Virus record (IMG/VR): IMGVR_UViG_3300028840_001859
Coordinates: 1 to 28,474 of that record
Origin: a virus
Direction: 5' to 3' (one strand)
DNA length: 28,474 nt
Of this stretch, positions 8,321-17,301 are shown piece after piece. The notes beneath the pieces were generated by a model. The model was not told where the DNA came from. It saw nothing but the letters and a program-made list of their open reading frames with translations, and ran no database searches. Position 1 is the stretch's first letter. Every line of letters starts with the position of its first letter. The position numbers were made by a program, and so were the translations under genes.

Positions 8321-8342
8321 GGGGGGCACGCGCCCCCCTTTT
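8321..8342 (+). terminator. Intrinsic terminator after the tail tube gene
   Basis: GGGGGGC and GCCCCCC form a perfect 7-bp stem with a 4-base loop (ACGC), followed directly by TTTT. This is a classical intrinsic terminator, 4 bases after the tail tube stop and 10 bases before the next gene's ATG. It could be partial, giving more tail tube mRNA than downstream mRNA, or be read through by an antiterminated polymerase. Confidence 0.7.
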
Positions 8343-8352
8343 AGGGGTGATT

Positions 8353-10779
8353 ATGTCGGGCATTGTTGGATTGCCTCAAGTGTTGAGGAGGCTACAAGAC
8401 CTTAAGGACGTTGAGGAGATAGCGGTTGAAAAGAATGGCTATGCTTATGTGTTGGACTGGGCCACAAGAGCTTTTGTGCTTGCTGATGTCTCAATAGACC
8501 TTAGTCATATAGCTGATAATTATATTCCTGTTGTTGACGCTGCTAAAACCCTCCAGCAATCACTATTGCAATCAACGACGAGCGCGGTGTCAATCTATGA
8601 TGGTGCTACGCTAAAGACAAACCTCCCTTTAGATGGTGGTTATTACTCTTGGGGCGGGGGTCATTTATTTTCGGCTGACACTTCTACTACTTGGCGGCAA
8701 GCGGCTGGTATACTCGCTCAATTTTGGCAAACGCCAGACGCTAGTAGGGCCGGGGAATATAAAATATTTTGTTCGGATTATTTAAGCGGCGTCACATCTG
8801 CAAGGTTTCGTTCGAGCGGCACGCCACATCCGACAATTCCGGCCATATGCTATCCTGAGTCGTGGCTTTATGGTCATGTAAATATTGATAATGGGTTGAT
8901 ATTCAACCAGACTCCTGATGACGATTTATTGCCACTCGCTCCCGGTGTTTTAAAATGGAATATTGATCACGACACTTTATCAATGGGGCTCAATAGCAAT
9001 GTAACGCTTGATTTGGGTCAAGAATTACATATGCCGAAATGTAAAGCAGGGGAAGCTTTAGTTGATGGAGATGTTGTTTATATTAGTGGGGCTACAGGCC
9101 CACATGCAATTGTCTCTAAAGCTAAAGCTGACAGCTTTGCAACAGCATGGGTATCAGGGGTAGCCACTGAAAGTGCAAGCACTAATGATTTTGTTAAAAT
9201 AACAACTTACGGCGCTATCCATAATATGGATACTTCGGCATTTTCCGAAGGAGATATCTTATATTTATCCGAAACAACTGCGGGGGCTTTAACAACTACA
9301 CGGCCCGTTGCACCAAATATAGCCTCATTTGTCGGGTTTTGCACTTACTCACATGCTAACAATGGTATTATCATTGTCCGGCCAGACCTTATTAATAAAA
9401 TTCAACGAGCGAGTGATGTTTACATTGATACACTTGTTGATGGTCAAATTTTAAAATGGGTAAGTGCTAATGGTCGTTTTGAAAATGCGGATAATACCCC
9501 AAGCTTTACACTTAATGAAAACACTATACCTCATGTAGAGTCAAACGCACTTGTTGACAGTTCGCTTTATTGGGGTGAAACCGCTAAGACACTCACATTC
9601 GCAAATGACACAAGTGTGCAGGAGCGTAATGCCTTAATTATAAATCCTTATTTTTATGAAACGACCGACGCAAGTTTTAAAAGTGTATCGTTGTTTAAAG
9701 CCACGGATTATAATGAACCAACCGGGCGTGATGTCCTTGGGTTGATATCGAATGGATCGTTTGCGGCTGTTGAAGCATATGAGCGACTTGCAATAAAAAA
9801 TTCATATGGCGCATCGAATTATTTGACATTTCAATCAAGTGGAAGCGTTATTACCAACGGAACATTTAAAGTTAATGGAAACACTATTTTAGGTGGCTTG
9901 GACAATGCAGCACTTAACATAAATGGCGAGACAAATCATATAGTTGGCCGCCGAAGTTATGACCTTGAAATATATCCATATGATAGGGTCGGAAGTGACG
10001 ACCCTACTGATAAAATTATTATCCGAGGACAAGAAGCCACAACCAACTTGACGCCAGTGAACACAACAGGCGGGCCGATAGAATTGTTAGGCGGCGAAGG
10101 TGCCGCAAATGGCAATGGCGATGGCGGTTACATACATTTAAGGGGCGGGCCACCAACCGGAACCGGCGCACGTGGTGAAATTGCTTTTGGAGATAAATCA
10201 GGTGGCAATTATACCAAAGTTGAAGATGATGGAACATTGGTTTTTAATGGTGACGCTACTACTTGGGAAGATGCCAATATCGGTGGTTTAACTCTTTCCG
10301 GCCCGGCTGTATCTATCCCTGACATTGTTGAATTTTTAGATAATACAGGCACTGCTACCGGGATCTACACAAGAGGATTTGCACCTGGGGAAAAGGGGAG
10401 TGGTGTTTTAGAAATACCTCATAGCTATAAAAACGGTTCAGATATTTATTTCCACATCCACATTGGTGGTAACGATGCTCCAACCGGCACTGATAAAATA
10501 AAATTTGAGCTGATTTATAGTATTGTCGGCGATGACGAAACGCTACCACCAGCAACAACAGTTTCTGTTGAATTTGACTATGATACTCAATACGAGCGAG
10601 TCTCGCACAATTTTCCAACTATCAGCGGAACCGGTATAAGCATGGGCGATCAACTTGCATTTACAATAACCCGCGTTGCCGCAAGTGCTGATGAATATTT
10701 AGGAGATGCGTTGTTGTACACAACAGGCTTCCATTATGAATCAGATACCAATGGCAGCAGACAAGTAACGACGAAATGA
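8353..10779 (+). CDS. Large fibre-like virion protein
   Basis: An 808-residue protein. About residues 223-346 form a glycine- and valine-rich repeat-like domain with G-E-A-L-V-D-G-D-V-V-Y-I-S-G and a later E-G-D-I-L-Y-L-S-E-T. I recognise this pattern from many environmental phage structural proteins. The C-terminal part (about 640-808) has S-D-I-Y-F-H-I-H-I-G-G and a beta-rich end, like surface-exposed appendages. It is probably a tail fibre or head-exposed adhesin. ATG 8353 follows AGGGG; a GTG at 8347 is also in frame. The gene is visibly richer in A and T than the head genes and sits between tube and chaperone, an odd place for a siphovirus fibre, suggesting later acquisition. Confidence 0.6.
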   Translation: MSGIVGLPQVLRRLQDLKDVEEIAVEKNGYAYVLDWATRAFVLADVSIDLSHIADNYIPVVDAAKTLQQSLLQSTTSAVSIYDGATLKTNLPLDGGYYSWGGGHLFSADTSTTWRQAAGILAQFWQTPDASRAGEYKIFCSDYLSGVTSARFRSSGTPHPTIPAICYPESWLYGHVNIDNGLIFNQTPDDDLLPLAPGVLKWNIDHDTLSMGLNSNVTLDLGQELHMPKCKAGEALVDGDVVYISGATGPHAIVSKAKADSFATAWVSGVATESASTNDFVKITTYGAIHNMDTSAFSEGDILYLSETTAGALTTTRPVAPNIASFVGFCTYSHANNGIIIVRPDLINKIQRASDVYIDTLVDGQILKWVSANGRFENADNTPSFTLNENTIPHVESNALVDSSLYWGETAKTLTFANDTSVQERNALIINPYFYETTDASFKSVSLFKATDYNEPTGRDVLGLISNGSFAAVEAYERLAIKNSYGASNYLTFQSSGSVITNGTFKVNGNTILGGLDNAALNINGETNHIVGRRSYDLEIYPYDRVGSDDPTDKIIIRGQEATTNLTPVNTTGGPIELLGGEGAANGNGDGGYIHLRGGPPTGTGARGEIAFGDKSGGNYTKVEDDGTLVFNGDATTWEDANIGGLTLSGPAVSIPDIVEFLDNTGTATGIYTRGFAPGEKGSGVLEIPHSYKNGSDIYFHIHIGGNDAPTGTDKIKFELIYSIVGDDETLPPATTVSVEFDYDTQYERVSHNFPTISGTGISMGDQLAFTITRVAASADEYLGDALLYTTGFHYESDTNGSRQVTTK

Positions 10780-11024
10780 AGTGGAAACCGGTAGACATAG
10801 TGGCATTAATAATAGCAATAACAATTTGTTGTTGCTTATTGGTTGCTATATTAATGCCGGTTATTACCGGAGAACCAAGTACGGAAAAGCGGTCTGAATT
10901 ATTAACAAATGTATTTTTATCATTTGTATCTATTGTTTCAATGTATATCGGTGCAAAAGTAACAAGTAATAGAAAAGAAAAAAAGGAGAAGGAAAATGGC
11001 ATACACAGACAATCAAACTCTTAA
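10776..11024 (+). CDS. Small membrane protein with two transmembrane segments
   Basis: An 82-residue protein with hydrophobic stretches at about residues 7-31 (with three cysteines in a row) and 44-63, then a very basic tail (R-K-E-K-K-E-K-E). It starts inside the stop of the fibre gene (ATGA) and is AT-rich like it, so the two probably arrived together. Two membrane segments and a charged tail would suit a holin or host-surface modifier, but I see no family signature. Confidence is high that it is a gene, low for role. Confidence 0.6.
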   Translation: MKWKPVDIVALIIAITICCCLLVAILMPVITGEPSTEKRSELLTNVFLSFVSIVSMYIGAKVTSNRKEKKEKENGIHRQSNS

Positions 11025-11289
11025 TTTTTTAACTCAGCTCGAAGACATCCTTTTAATGCAATCCGAATTTGCTGAGCAATGGGCAGTGCTTTATGATGAG
11101 TGGCAAAGAAATGGCATTTCAGGCAGTGTGACTCAAGAGTTACTCGATGCATCGAAGTATGCTGGCATGGCCCCGACAACAGTGACAACGGCGGTTAGCG
11201 CTGGCGAAAGCATGCACGCAACATTGACAGCGGCTGGTGACTTTCTTGCATGGCTTCAACAGATTCAGATGTATTGTAAAAACCTATAA
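10996..11289 (+). CDS. Unknown small phage protein
   Basis: A 97-residue, mainly helical protein with no membrane segment. It starts within the preceding gene, behind a clear ribosome binding site (AAGGAGAAGG before ATG 10996). It has a helix rich in Q, E and W near the N-terminus (E-Q-W-A-V-L-Y-D-E-W) and a C-terminal helix (F-L-A-W-L-Q-Q-I-Q-M). I do not recognise the family. Its place among structural genes suggests a virion or assembly role. Confidence 0.55.
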   Translation: MAYTDNQTLNFLTQLEDILLMQSEFAEQWAVLYDEWQRNGISGSVTQELLDASKYAGMAPTTVTTAVSAGESMHATLTAAGDFLAWLQQIQMYCKNL

Positions 11290-11298
11290 GGGGGCGCT

Positions 11299-12159
11299 AT
11301 GGCGTATTCCATACCCTTCACCATATCGGCTGGCGTTGATAACGCCGGATTAACCGACGTTTTTGCTGTGCTACTTGACAGCTCCATGACTCCGGTAGGT
11401 GTGCCTCAAGCGATGGTTGAGAATGATACAGGCTTTTATGGCTGCGTGCTCGATATCGCCAACGATGACTTTAAGGGCTTTGTCAAGGCGTATTCATTGG
11501 CAGCCCCAGCCGATACGCTTGGCTTCGGTGGAGTAGACCCAACGCTTAGAGACATCCAGATAACTGTTGACGGTATTAGCGGCATACCCGGCACTTATAG
11601 TACGACGCTCCAGTTTTACGAAACGAGCACAACAGTTCCAATACCTGATGTTGAATTCACGGTTTCAATAAGTGGCGCTGTGATCACGTTCGGCCAAGCC
11701 GATGTAACTGGGGAAAAAACGGTCTTCCTCGATGCGGCTACATACACGCTTGAGTTAAAGCGCACAGGCGTGGCGTTCAATGTCGAGACGCTTACCGTCA
11801 CCGATGACAATACCCATATTTACTATGGTACGCCGGCGACCACAGATCCACCTATCGCGGCCGATGAGTGCCATGTATATGTGGATATCAGGGGGCAGAG
11901 TAGTGGCGTTATACCAACAAGTGTTGTGGCCAAGGCAAAGATAATTGAACTACCTCATGAGAGCGGAGATCAATTTTTCTCGGGCGAAGATTACGACGCG
12001 GATTATGATAGCGTTATAGGGCGCTTATCCTGGCGTATCGTGCGAGGGGCCAAGGCTGAATTCAGGTTGCCAAATTGGTATAACCTCAACGGCACGGCGA
12101 CCATTCCAGACTTATCGGATATCAGTCTTCAAGACCTATTGGAACAATATGGAGAATAG
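11299..12159 (+). CDS. Beta-rich structural protein with Ig/CarboxypepD-like domain
   Basis: A 286-residue protein. The N-terminal part (to about 95) is beta-rich. Residues about 100-175 look like a carboxypeptidase-regulatory/Ig-like beta sandwich, with P-I-P-D-V-E-F-T-V and D-A-A-T-Y-T-L-E-L-K-R, a module often displayed on phage surfaces and thought to bind carbohydrates. The C-terminus (I-P-D-L-S-D-I-S-L-Q-D-L-L) matches endings seen in fibre or baseplate proteins. It directly precedes the tail chaperone gene. Exact placement in the virion is not known. Confidence 0.55.
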   Translation: MAYSIPFTISAGVDNAGLTDVFAVLLDSSMTPVGVPQAMVENDTGFYGCVLDIANDDFKGFVKAYSLAAPADTLGFGGVDPTLRDIQITVDGISGIPGTYSTTLQFYETSTTVPIPDVEFTVSISGAVITFGQADVTGEKTVFLDAATYTLELKRTGVAFNVETLTVTDDNTHIYYGTPATTDPPIAADECHVYVDIRGQSSGVIPTSVVAKAKIIELPHESGDQFFSGEDYDADYDSVIGRLSWRIVRGAKAEFRLPNWYNLNGTATIPDLSDISLQDLLEQYGE

Positions 12160-12621
12160 ATGAGCTTTTATGATGACATGCGGAAGAGACAATACGAGGA
12201 GCGGCGCGACATTGTAGCGCTCAAAGCATTTGAGGGTGAGGATCTGGAATATCATATCCGCGCTCTGAATGCCGAGGATTTGGCGAGAGTCGAGAATGAG
12301 GCGTCGTTATCCAAGTCTGTTAGTTCAATCGTTGACGTGGCCGCTGCGGCCATTGGAGGGGATGAAGAAGCCCGAACTCAAGTTGTAAAAGAGCTTTTGG
12401 GTATGGGTGAAAAGGTGCCCGCCCAATTGATCCGAGAATATGCAATAGTGCAATATGGCAGCATCGCGCCCAATGAACCAAAGAATAGACAGGATGTCGT
12501 TAAGTTTGCCAGGGTTCACCCAATTGAATTTAAAATTATCATGAGGGCTATCTTGGAACTAACCGGAAAGGGGGCCGTGGCAAAAAAAAAGCCCGAAGCC
12601 TCTGGAGCCAAGGAGAAATAA
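12160..12621 (+). CDS. Tail assembly chaperone G
   Basis: A 153-residue protein directly before the tape measure gene, the position of lambda gene G. It is helical, with a charged start, and carries an A9 run near its 3' end. In lambda-like phages G and its frameshifted form GT coat the tape measure and recruit tube subunits. The ATG follows the preceding stop directly. The in-frame end (A-K-K-K-P-E-A-S-G-A-K-E-K) is made when no shift occurs at the slippery site. Confidence 0.85.
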   Translation: MSFYDDMRKRQYEERRDIVALKAFEGEDLEYHIRALNAEDLARVENEASLSKSVSSIVDVAAAAIGGDEEARTQVVKELLGMGEKVPAQLIREYAIVQYGSIAPNEPKNRQDVVKFARVHPIEFKIIMRAILELTGKGAVAKKKPEASGAKEK

Positions 12622-12776
12622 AAACCGATATGCTCCTAGCGCATAAATTCAACAAGCCCCTATACGAAATAAGGCCCGATTTATTACCGCCCTTCATGAC
12701 CGACACCGAGCGGGAAATGTGGGGTATCTTCTCGGATTGGATAAATAAAAATGGCCGACATCACAAAAACGCTTGA
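12160..12776 (+). CDS. Tail assembly chaperone GT by -1 frameshift
   Basis: A -1 slip at A_AAA_AAG (12585-12591) leaves the G frame after residue 144 and adds 61 residues, ending at TGA 12774-12776. The added part includes P-L-Y-E-I-R-P-D-L-L-P and T-D-T-E-R-E-M-W-G-I-F, which looks like a real T domain and fills the otherwise empty space between G and the tape measure. Total length would be 205 residues. The T part overlaps the tape measure start by 26 bases. An in-frame ATG at 12630 lacks a ribosome binding site, which also favours the fusion. The frame and site are seen in the sequence; the function follows from the lambda G/GT pattern. Confidence 0.85.
12582..12591 (+). promoter_or_regulatory. 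Programmed -1 frameshift site A_AAA_AAG
   Basis: Nine A followed by G, read as GCA AAA AAA AAG in the G frame. This gives both A_AAA_AAA and A_AAA_AAG, among the most slippery heptamers in bacteria. The downstream -1 frame stays open for 61 codons. Confidence 0.85.
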
Positions 12777-15360
12777 GATCATATTTGAGGGCGACGATCA
12801 GCTAACTAAGGTTACTAAGGGCATTGCCAAAAGCTTCGAGGGCATAGACGACCTGGCGGGGCCATTGGCCGACATCGCAAATAGTGTGCTCGCCATAGAC
12901 GCCGCCCTGGCAGCCGTGGCCATATCTATCGGCATGATGCAGGAGGAGATAGCCGCTGGTAGCGCCAAGCTTGAGACAACCCTCGATATCTCCGGAGAGA
13001 TGGCAGACGCCATTGTCAACGCTGGAAAAGAGCTTTTTGCGCTCAACTTTGGCGAGTCGATCACCGAGAATGTCAACGTTATGCAGGATGCTTTCCAAAA
13101 GCTTGGAGATATTGGCGTTGATGCCCTCTCTGATGTCGCTAAAAACGCGCTATCAATAAAGGATGCTTTTGGGGCTGAGACACAACAGACAATTGGCGCG
13201 GTGCGAACGCTTGTCGAAAAATTCGGGCTAACTAATAAAGAGGCGTTTGATTTCATAACCGCTGGCTTTCAGCGCGGCCTCGACTCATCCGGCGATTTTT
13301 TAGAATCCATCACAGAGTATTCAACTCAGTTTGGATCAAGCAGAGAGGAAGCAGGCAGGCTTTTTAGCGTGTTAGAGAGTGGTCTTGCTGATGGGATCCT
13401 AGGCACTGACAAGGCCGCCGACGCATTTAAAGAGCTTAATATTCGCCTACGCGATGGCTCAACATCAACGGCGGAAGCCCTAAAGAGTATCGGTATAAAT
13501 AGTGAAACATTTTTGAGGCAGGTATCAACGGGCGCGACATCGACATCAGAGGCGTTTGAGATCGTGCTTGAAGCGCTCCGGAATACTAACGATGAATCGA
13601 CCGTATTACAGGCGGGCGCTGCCCTCCTTGGCACTCAATTTGAAGACCTCGGCGCAAAAGCAGCCTTGAGCATTGACTCGACCAAGACCAAACTCGAAGA
13701 CTTGACCGGGGCCACAGAGGATCTGTCAAAGCAGTATGACACCTTTGGCAATAACATCCAAACCGCCTTTAGACGCTTGACTACAGAACTTGCCGACATA
13801 CCCATATTTGAGGGGCTGAAAGAAAAAGCCAACGCGGCCCTTAAGGACGTAGCCGAGAACCTTCCAGACGCCTTTGATAATGTGGATTGGTCGGGCTTGA
13901 CACGCTCACTCGATGACATAGCCGTTGCCATATCAGAGCTTTTTGGTGATATCGACATCACGAGCATAGAGGGATTGCAGGAGATCATACAGCGAGCTAT
14001 CGACTCCATAACATCCATTATCGACGTTACCAAGGGCATGGTTGAGGCGTTCAAGCCTGTTGTTGATATCATGCTTGCTACTGCCGATGCTTTCAACTCT
14101 ATGAGTGGCGAATCCAAGGAAATGGTCGGGAACCTCCTCGGCGTGGCTCAACAGATAGTAGTTTTTGGCGGCGCTGTTACTGGTGTGCTTGGTGGCGTTA
14201 AGGCTCTATCCACGGCCTTTGGTGGCCTTGGCACTGCATCAAGCGCGGTTGTTGGGGTAGCTGGCAAGGCTGGCCTGTTGGGGATAAGCGCAGCCGCTGG
14301 GGCCGCCGCCGGAACTTTACTCCGTGAATATGTGCCTGCCGTTGATAAGGGCGCTCAGTCGGTTTTAGGTTGGGCTGATAGCCTCCTTGATTTCTCTGGT
14401 ACTCAAGGGCGCGCCAATGAGAGCGTTGAGGAGGCACAAGCCAGGATACGCCGCGAAGTAGAGGAGATGCGGAAGCTCCGAGAAGCCACCAAGCAAACTG
14501 GGGAGAGCCTCGATCAGCTAAACGAAAAAGGGACTATAGAGCTAAAAGTAGAGTCTAAGGTTGATCAAGATTTAGACGAATTTTTTGGTGATATAGACGA
14601 GTTTTCGGCTGGCTTCGAGGTGCCCGTTGGGATGTCGCTAGATGAGTTTAAAAAAGGTGTCGATGAAATAACGGAATTTACGGCCTTGACTCATACGGCA
14701 AATGTTGAAGCCGAGGTTGATGAACAGAGCGTTGAATGGGTTACAGGGATCATTGAGGAGGAGCTTCCAGATGGTACGCGCTTTTTCACATATCAGCCGG
14801 AGCTTGATACGAATTCTGTTAATGATGTTAAGGAGGAGCTTGAGGAAAAAATACCTCCAGAGCAAAAACTCAAATACTCAACAGAGCTTGAGATAGCTCA
14901 ACTTGAGCAAGAAACCGAGCGAATTAAATCCATGCTCGATTTTAAGGCAAAGGTTGACGTTGCCGAAATAGAAGCAGCTGCCAAGCGCGCCGAGGTAGCA
15001 TTCGGCTCAATCAATGAAACCATTGGGAGCACTGGAGATTTAATCGGCTCATTGTTCGGAGACCTGGAGGCTTTTCTCGGCAAGGATGCAACGTCAAGCC
15101 AGATCCGGAGGGCTATCCTTGAGCAGTTGGAAAAGGAGAACGAATACCGCGCCGAGGCCTTGAGGCTCCAATCTGATCTGACTGAGGCGCAAATAGCCTA
15201 CTTTGAAAGCCGAAACCGGGCGATACAGAAGGGGCAGCCGTTAATTAATATAACAGCCGGAAACCTTGAACCGGCGCTTGAGCTTATTTTTATTAACATC
15301 TTGGAGCTATGCCAGATCCGCGCAGCGGAAGAGGGCATAGAAACGCTGATAGGCTTATGA
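12751..15360 (+). CDS. Tail tape measure protein
   Basis: The longest protein here (869 residues) sets tail length and is ejected with the DNA. Residues about 70-310 are helical, with F-G-L-T-N-K-E-A-F-D-F-I-T-A-G-F-Q and a following S-G-D-F-L-E-S-I-T-E-Y, a pattern I recognise from tape measure proteins. A hydrophobic, glycine/alanine-rich segment lies at about 456-523, as expected for a part that may enter the host membrane. The rest is charged helices. At about 0.15 nm per residue the tail would be near 130 nm, an estimate from known phages. There is no strong ribosome binding site before ATG 12751, so translation is probably coupled to the GT reading. Confidence 0.93.
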   Translation: MADITKTLEIIFEGDDQLTKVTKGIAKSFEGIDDLAGPLADIANSVLAIDAALAAVAISIGMMQEEIAAGSAKLETTLDISGEMADAIVNAGKELFALNFGESITENVNVMQDAFQKLGDIGVDALSDVAKNALSIKDAFGAETQQTIGAVRTLVEKFGLTNKEAFDFITAGFQRGLDSSGDFLESITEYSTQFGSSREEAGRLFSVLESGLADGILGTDKAADAFKELNIRLRDGSTSTAEALKSIGINSETFLRQVSTGATSTSEAFEIVLEALRNTNDESTVLQAGAALLGTQFEDLGAKAALSIDSTKTKLEDLTGATEDLSKQYDTFGNNIQTAFRRLTTELADIPIFEGLKEKANAALKDVAENLPDAFDNVDWSGLTRSLDDIAVAISELFGDIDITSIEGLQEIIQRAIDSITSIIDVTKGMVEAFKPVVDIMLATADAFNSMSGESKEMVGNLLGVAQQIVVFGGAVTGVLGGVKALSTAFGGLGTASSAVVGVAGKAGLLGISAAAGAAAGTLLREYVPAVDKGAQSVLGWADSLLDFSGTQGRANESVEEAQARIRREVEEMRKLREATKQTGESLDQLNEKGTIELKVESKVDQDLDEFFGDIDEFSAGFEVPVGMSLDEFKKGVDEITEFTALTHTANVEAEVDEQSVEWVTGIIEEELPDGTRFFTYQPELDTNSVNDVKEELEEKIPPEQKLKYSTELEIAQLEQETERIKSMLDFKAKVDVAEIEAAAKRAEVAFGSINETIGSTGDLIGSLFGDLEAFLGKDATSSQIRRAILEQLEKENEYRAEALRLQSDLTEAQIAYFESRNRAIQKGQPLINITAGNLEPALELIFINILELCQIRAAEEGIETLIGL

Positions 15361-15695
15361 TCGCGACAATAAACCCAACAACGTATTTGGATGGCGGGGC
15401 GCTACAATTCGAGGTATCGCCGAACTCTGATATTTTCACAAGAACTGTCAGGGCGACACGCTCGCCAACGCTTGACGGTGGCGCTATCATCAATCATATG
15501 GGATATTCAAGCGGAGATATACGGCTTGCATATGTCGCAGTGTTGAGTCAAGAATGTGTTGACGCCTTGCTTGATTTGATTGCTAATGAAACCGCGTTTA
15601 CTACCTCAAGCGTAGCAGGTTTTTATCATGGTGTCATTGAATCAATAGCCGAGGCCGACGATGGCTATGAAATTATATTCTTGGTGGCCGAATGA
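15357..15695 (+). CDS. Minor tail protein
   Basis: A small protein of 112 residues directly after the tape measure, in the place of the first tail-tip proteins. It is beta-rich, with Y-L-D-G-G-A-L-Q-F-E-V and G-F-Y-H-G-V-I-E-S-I-A-E. I chose ATG 15357 because it overlaps the tape measure stop as ATGA, the usual join here; an in-frame ATG at 15309 would add 16 residues. Similar size and place suggest a distal-tail or adaptor role, but I do not recognise a family. Confidence 0.65.
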   Translation: MIATINPTTYLDGGALQFEVSPNSDIFTRTVRATRSPTLDGGAIINHMGYSSGDIRLAYVAVLSQECVDALLDLIANETAFTTSSVAGFYHGVIESIAEADDGYEIIFLVAE

Positions 15696-16825
15696 TTTAC
15701 GCTCACACTTTTAGGGCATGGATAACTGGGGCTGAGTCAGATCCTCCTCTCGATGATATAGAAATTCCAATCTCATCATGCTCAATTAGGCGGTATGAAT
15801 CGAGCTTGAGCGCGTCTATTGTTACGCCCTCCATTGAATATGGAGATGCCATCGAAGCGAGAACGACCGGTAATCTGGTTATTAAGTGGTATCTAAACGG
15901 CGTGGAAATTGAGGAATTTTGCTCGGTTCCGATCACAGGACTATCTATAGCCGAGGGCGCTCGAAACATATCTACAACCGTTTACGGTAAGCTTGATGAT
16001 CCAACATACACGCCAGGTGCGGAGGTGATGGCACTTGGTGTTACTCAGTCGCGGTATGACAGCGACAAGGCCGAGGTATCGTTGACGCTCGCAACAGTGA
16101 TTCAAGGGCTTGTCCCTGGCGTTATGGTGTCGCATGATGGTATCAGCCGGGAATTAATATCGGCTCAAATAGAGTGCAGCCACTTAACCATGTCGATGAT
16201 TTTGACCGTTGACGCCACGACAATTCCAGTGCCTCCTCCTGTTCAAGTCATTTGTGATACTTCTGGGTATTGTAACGACCGCGCGACGGATCCTTTGGTT
16301 TATGATCCATCGTATAGTGAGTCAATACGGCTTGGTTTTGTTTACTCGGTTCCTCCTGGCATGGATAGATATACGGCTTTTGTTTTTGCGGAGAATGCTG
16401 GAATTGTCATCGGAACGCTCGATACGGTGACACTTACTTTCCCTGGCGGAACTTGGAGCTATTCAAGCTCTGATTATTTCGAGTATGACATCAAGGTCAA
16501 AATCTATTGTGCTGCCGTTGACAGCGCGTCAATCCCTGCCGATAGAGAGGAGCTTTTAGCAACGCCAAAAACGAGCGCGTTTGCTCAGTGGCATTATGAC
16601 CCGCAAGACTACCCGCAATATACCCCCTTGCCGACTCCGGATCTGAGCGCGCCATTGCAAGAATTGATTGACAGGCCAGGTTATACCTCCTCAAGCAACA
16701 TTATGTTTATCCTTCAATCTGATGAGTATCCTGGAGGGGGCATAACGCGCTGGACATATACGCTCATTCAGCATCCACCTACCGCTCAAGATTGGCCAGT
16801 TGAGCTTGATGTGTCCTATAAATGA
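15692..16825 (+). CDS. Tail-tip protein, 377 residues
   Basis: Joined by ATGA to the gene before. The protein is beta-rich throughout. The first 150 residues (Y-A-H-T-F-R-A-W-I-T-G, then S-L-S-A-S-I-V-T-P) look like the domain that begins many tail hub proteins. The middle and end are rich in S, T, P and Y, as in exposed tail-tip domains. It probably forms part of the tail tip complex with the next two proteins. The exact role cannot be read from the sequence. Confidence 0.6.
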   Translation: MIYAHTFRAWITGAESDPPLDDIEIPISSCSIRRYESSLSASIVTPSIEYGDAIEARTTGNLVIKWYLNGVEIEEFCSVPITGLSIAEGARNISTTVYGKLDDPTYTPGAEVMALGVTQSRYDSDKAEVSLTLATVIQGLVPGVMVSHDGISRELISAQIECSHLTMSMILTVDATTIPVPPPVQVICDTSGYCNDRATDPLVYDPSYSESIRLGFVYSVPPGMDRYTAFVFAENAGIVIGTLDTVTLTFPGGTWSYSSSDYFEYDIKVKIYCAAVDSASIPADREELLATPKTSAFAQWHYDPQDYPQYTPLPTPDLSAPLQELIDRPGYTSSSNIMFILQSDEYPGGGITRWTYTLIQHPPTAQDWPVELDVSYK

Positions 16826-17301
16826 TGTATTCATTATCAATAGGGGGCACGCTCGCGCCCCTGTTTTCGTTCTCGTGGGTATTTAAAGCGGGCGCTCTAT
16901 GCGTCCTAACTGCCGAGATCCCCGACGCCACCATAGCCGAGGCCATAACCATCGGCGACACCGTTATACTTGAGCGCAACGCCGTAGAGATCGCCAACGC
17001 CACGCTTGATAGGTTTGTCACGACAGAGAATAAGGAGGGGGCCAAGCTCAATATATCAGCATCGGTTGAAGGGGCTTATACTCCCCTACCCTATACATAT
17101 GAGCTTGAGGGTGTGCTATATCGGCAGGCTGGCAGTTCTCAAGGGCTTTGGACATATCGCCTTAAAGAGATTGACCCTATCTTGACGCCAGGTTCAACGG
17201 TCAACTATATTGATCATACGTTTTTGGTTGAGTCGATAACCTATGAGGTCAGGGCCAATTATGAACAAATGGTGATTGCCGAGGCCGTGGAGGCGCCCTA
17301 A
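16822..17301 (+). CDS. Tail-tip protein, 159 residues
   Basis: Starts inside the previous stop (ATGATG, so 16822 or 16825) and ends one base into the next gene. It is beta-rich, with an early L-S-I-G-G-T-L-A-P-L and an R-N-A-V-E-I-A-N-A-T-L-D strand pair. The C-terminal half has Y-T-Y-E-L-E-G-V-L-Y-R-Q. Tight coupling to both neighbours suggests fixed-ratio tail-tip assembly. I do not recognise a family. Confidence 0.6.
   Translation: MMYSLSIGGTLAPLFSFSWVFKAGALCVLTAEIPDATIAEAITIGDTVILERNAVEIANATLDRFVTTENKEGAKLNISASVEGAYTPLPYTYELEGVLYRQAGSSQGLWTYRLKEIDPILTPGSTVNYIDHTFLVESITYEVRANYEQMVIAEAVEAP

Noticed and set aside
12630-12776. Separate small gene starting at ATG 12630
   Set aside because: It has no ribosome binding site, and the upstream slippery site in the correct frame explains it better as the T part of GT.
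12798-14151. Several - strand frames opposite the tape measure gene
   Set aside because: The tape measure gene is certain, and these frames show no start signals or recognisable proteins.
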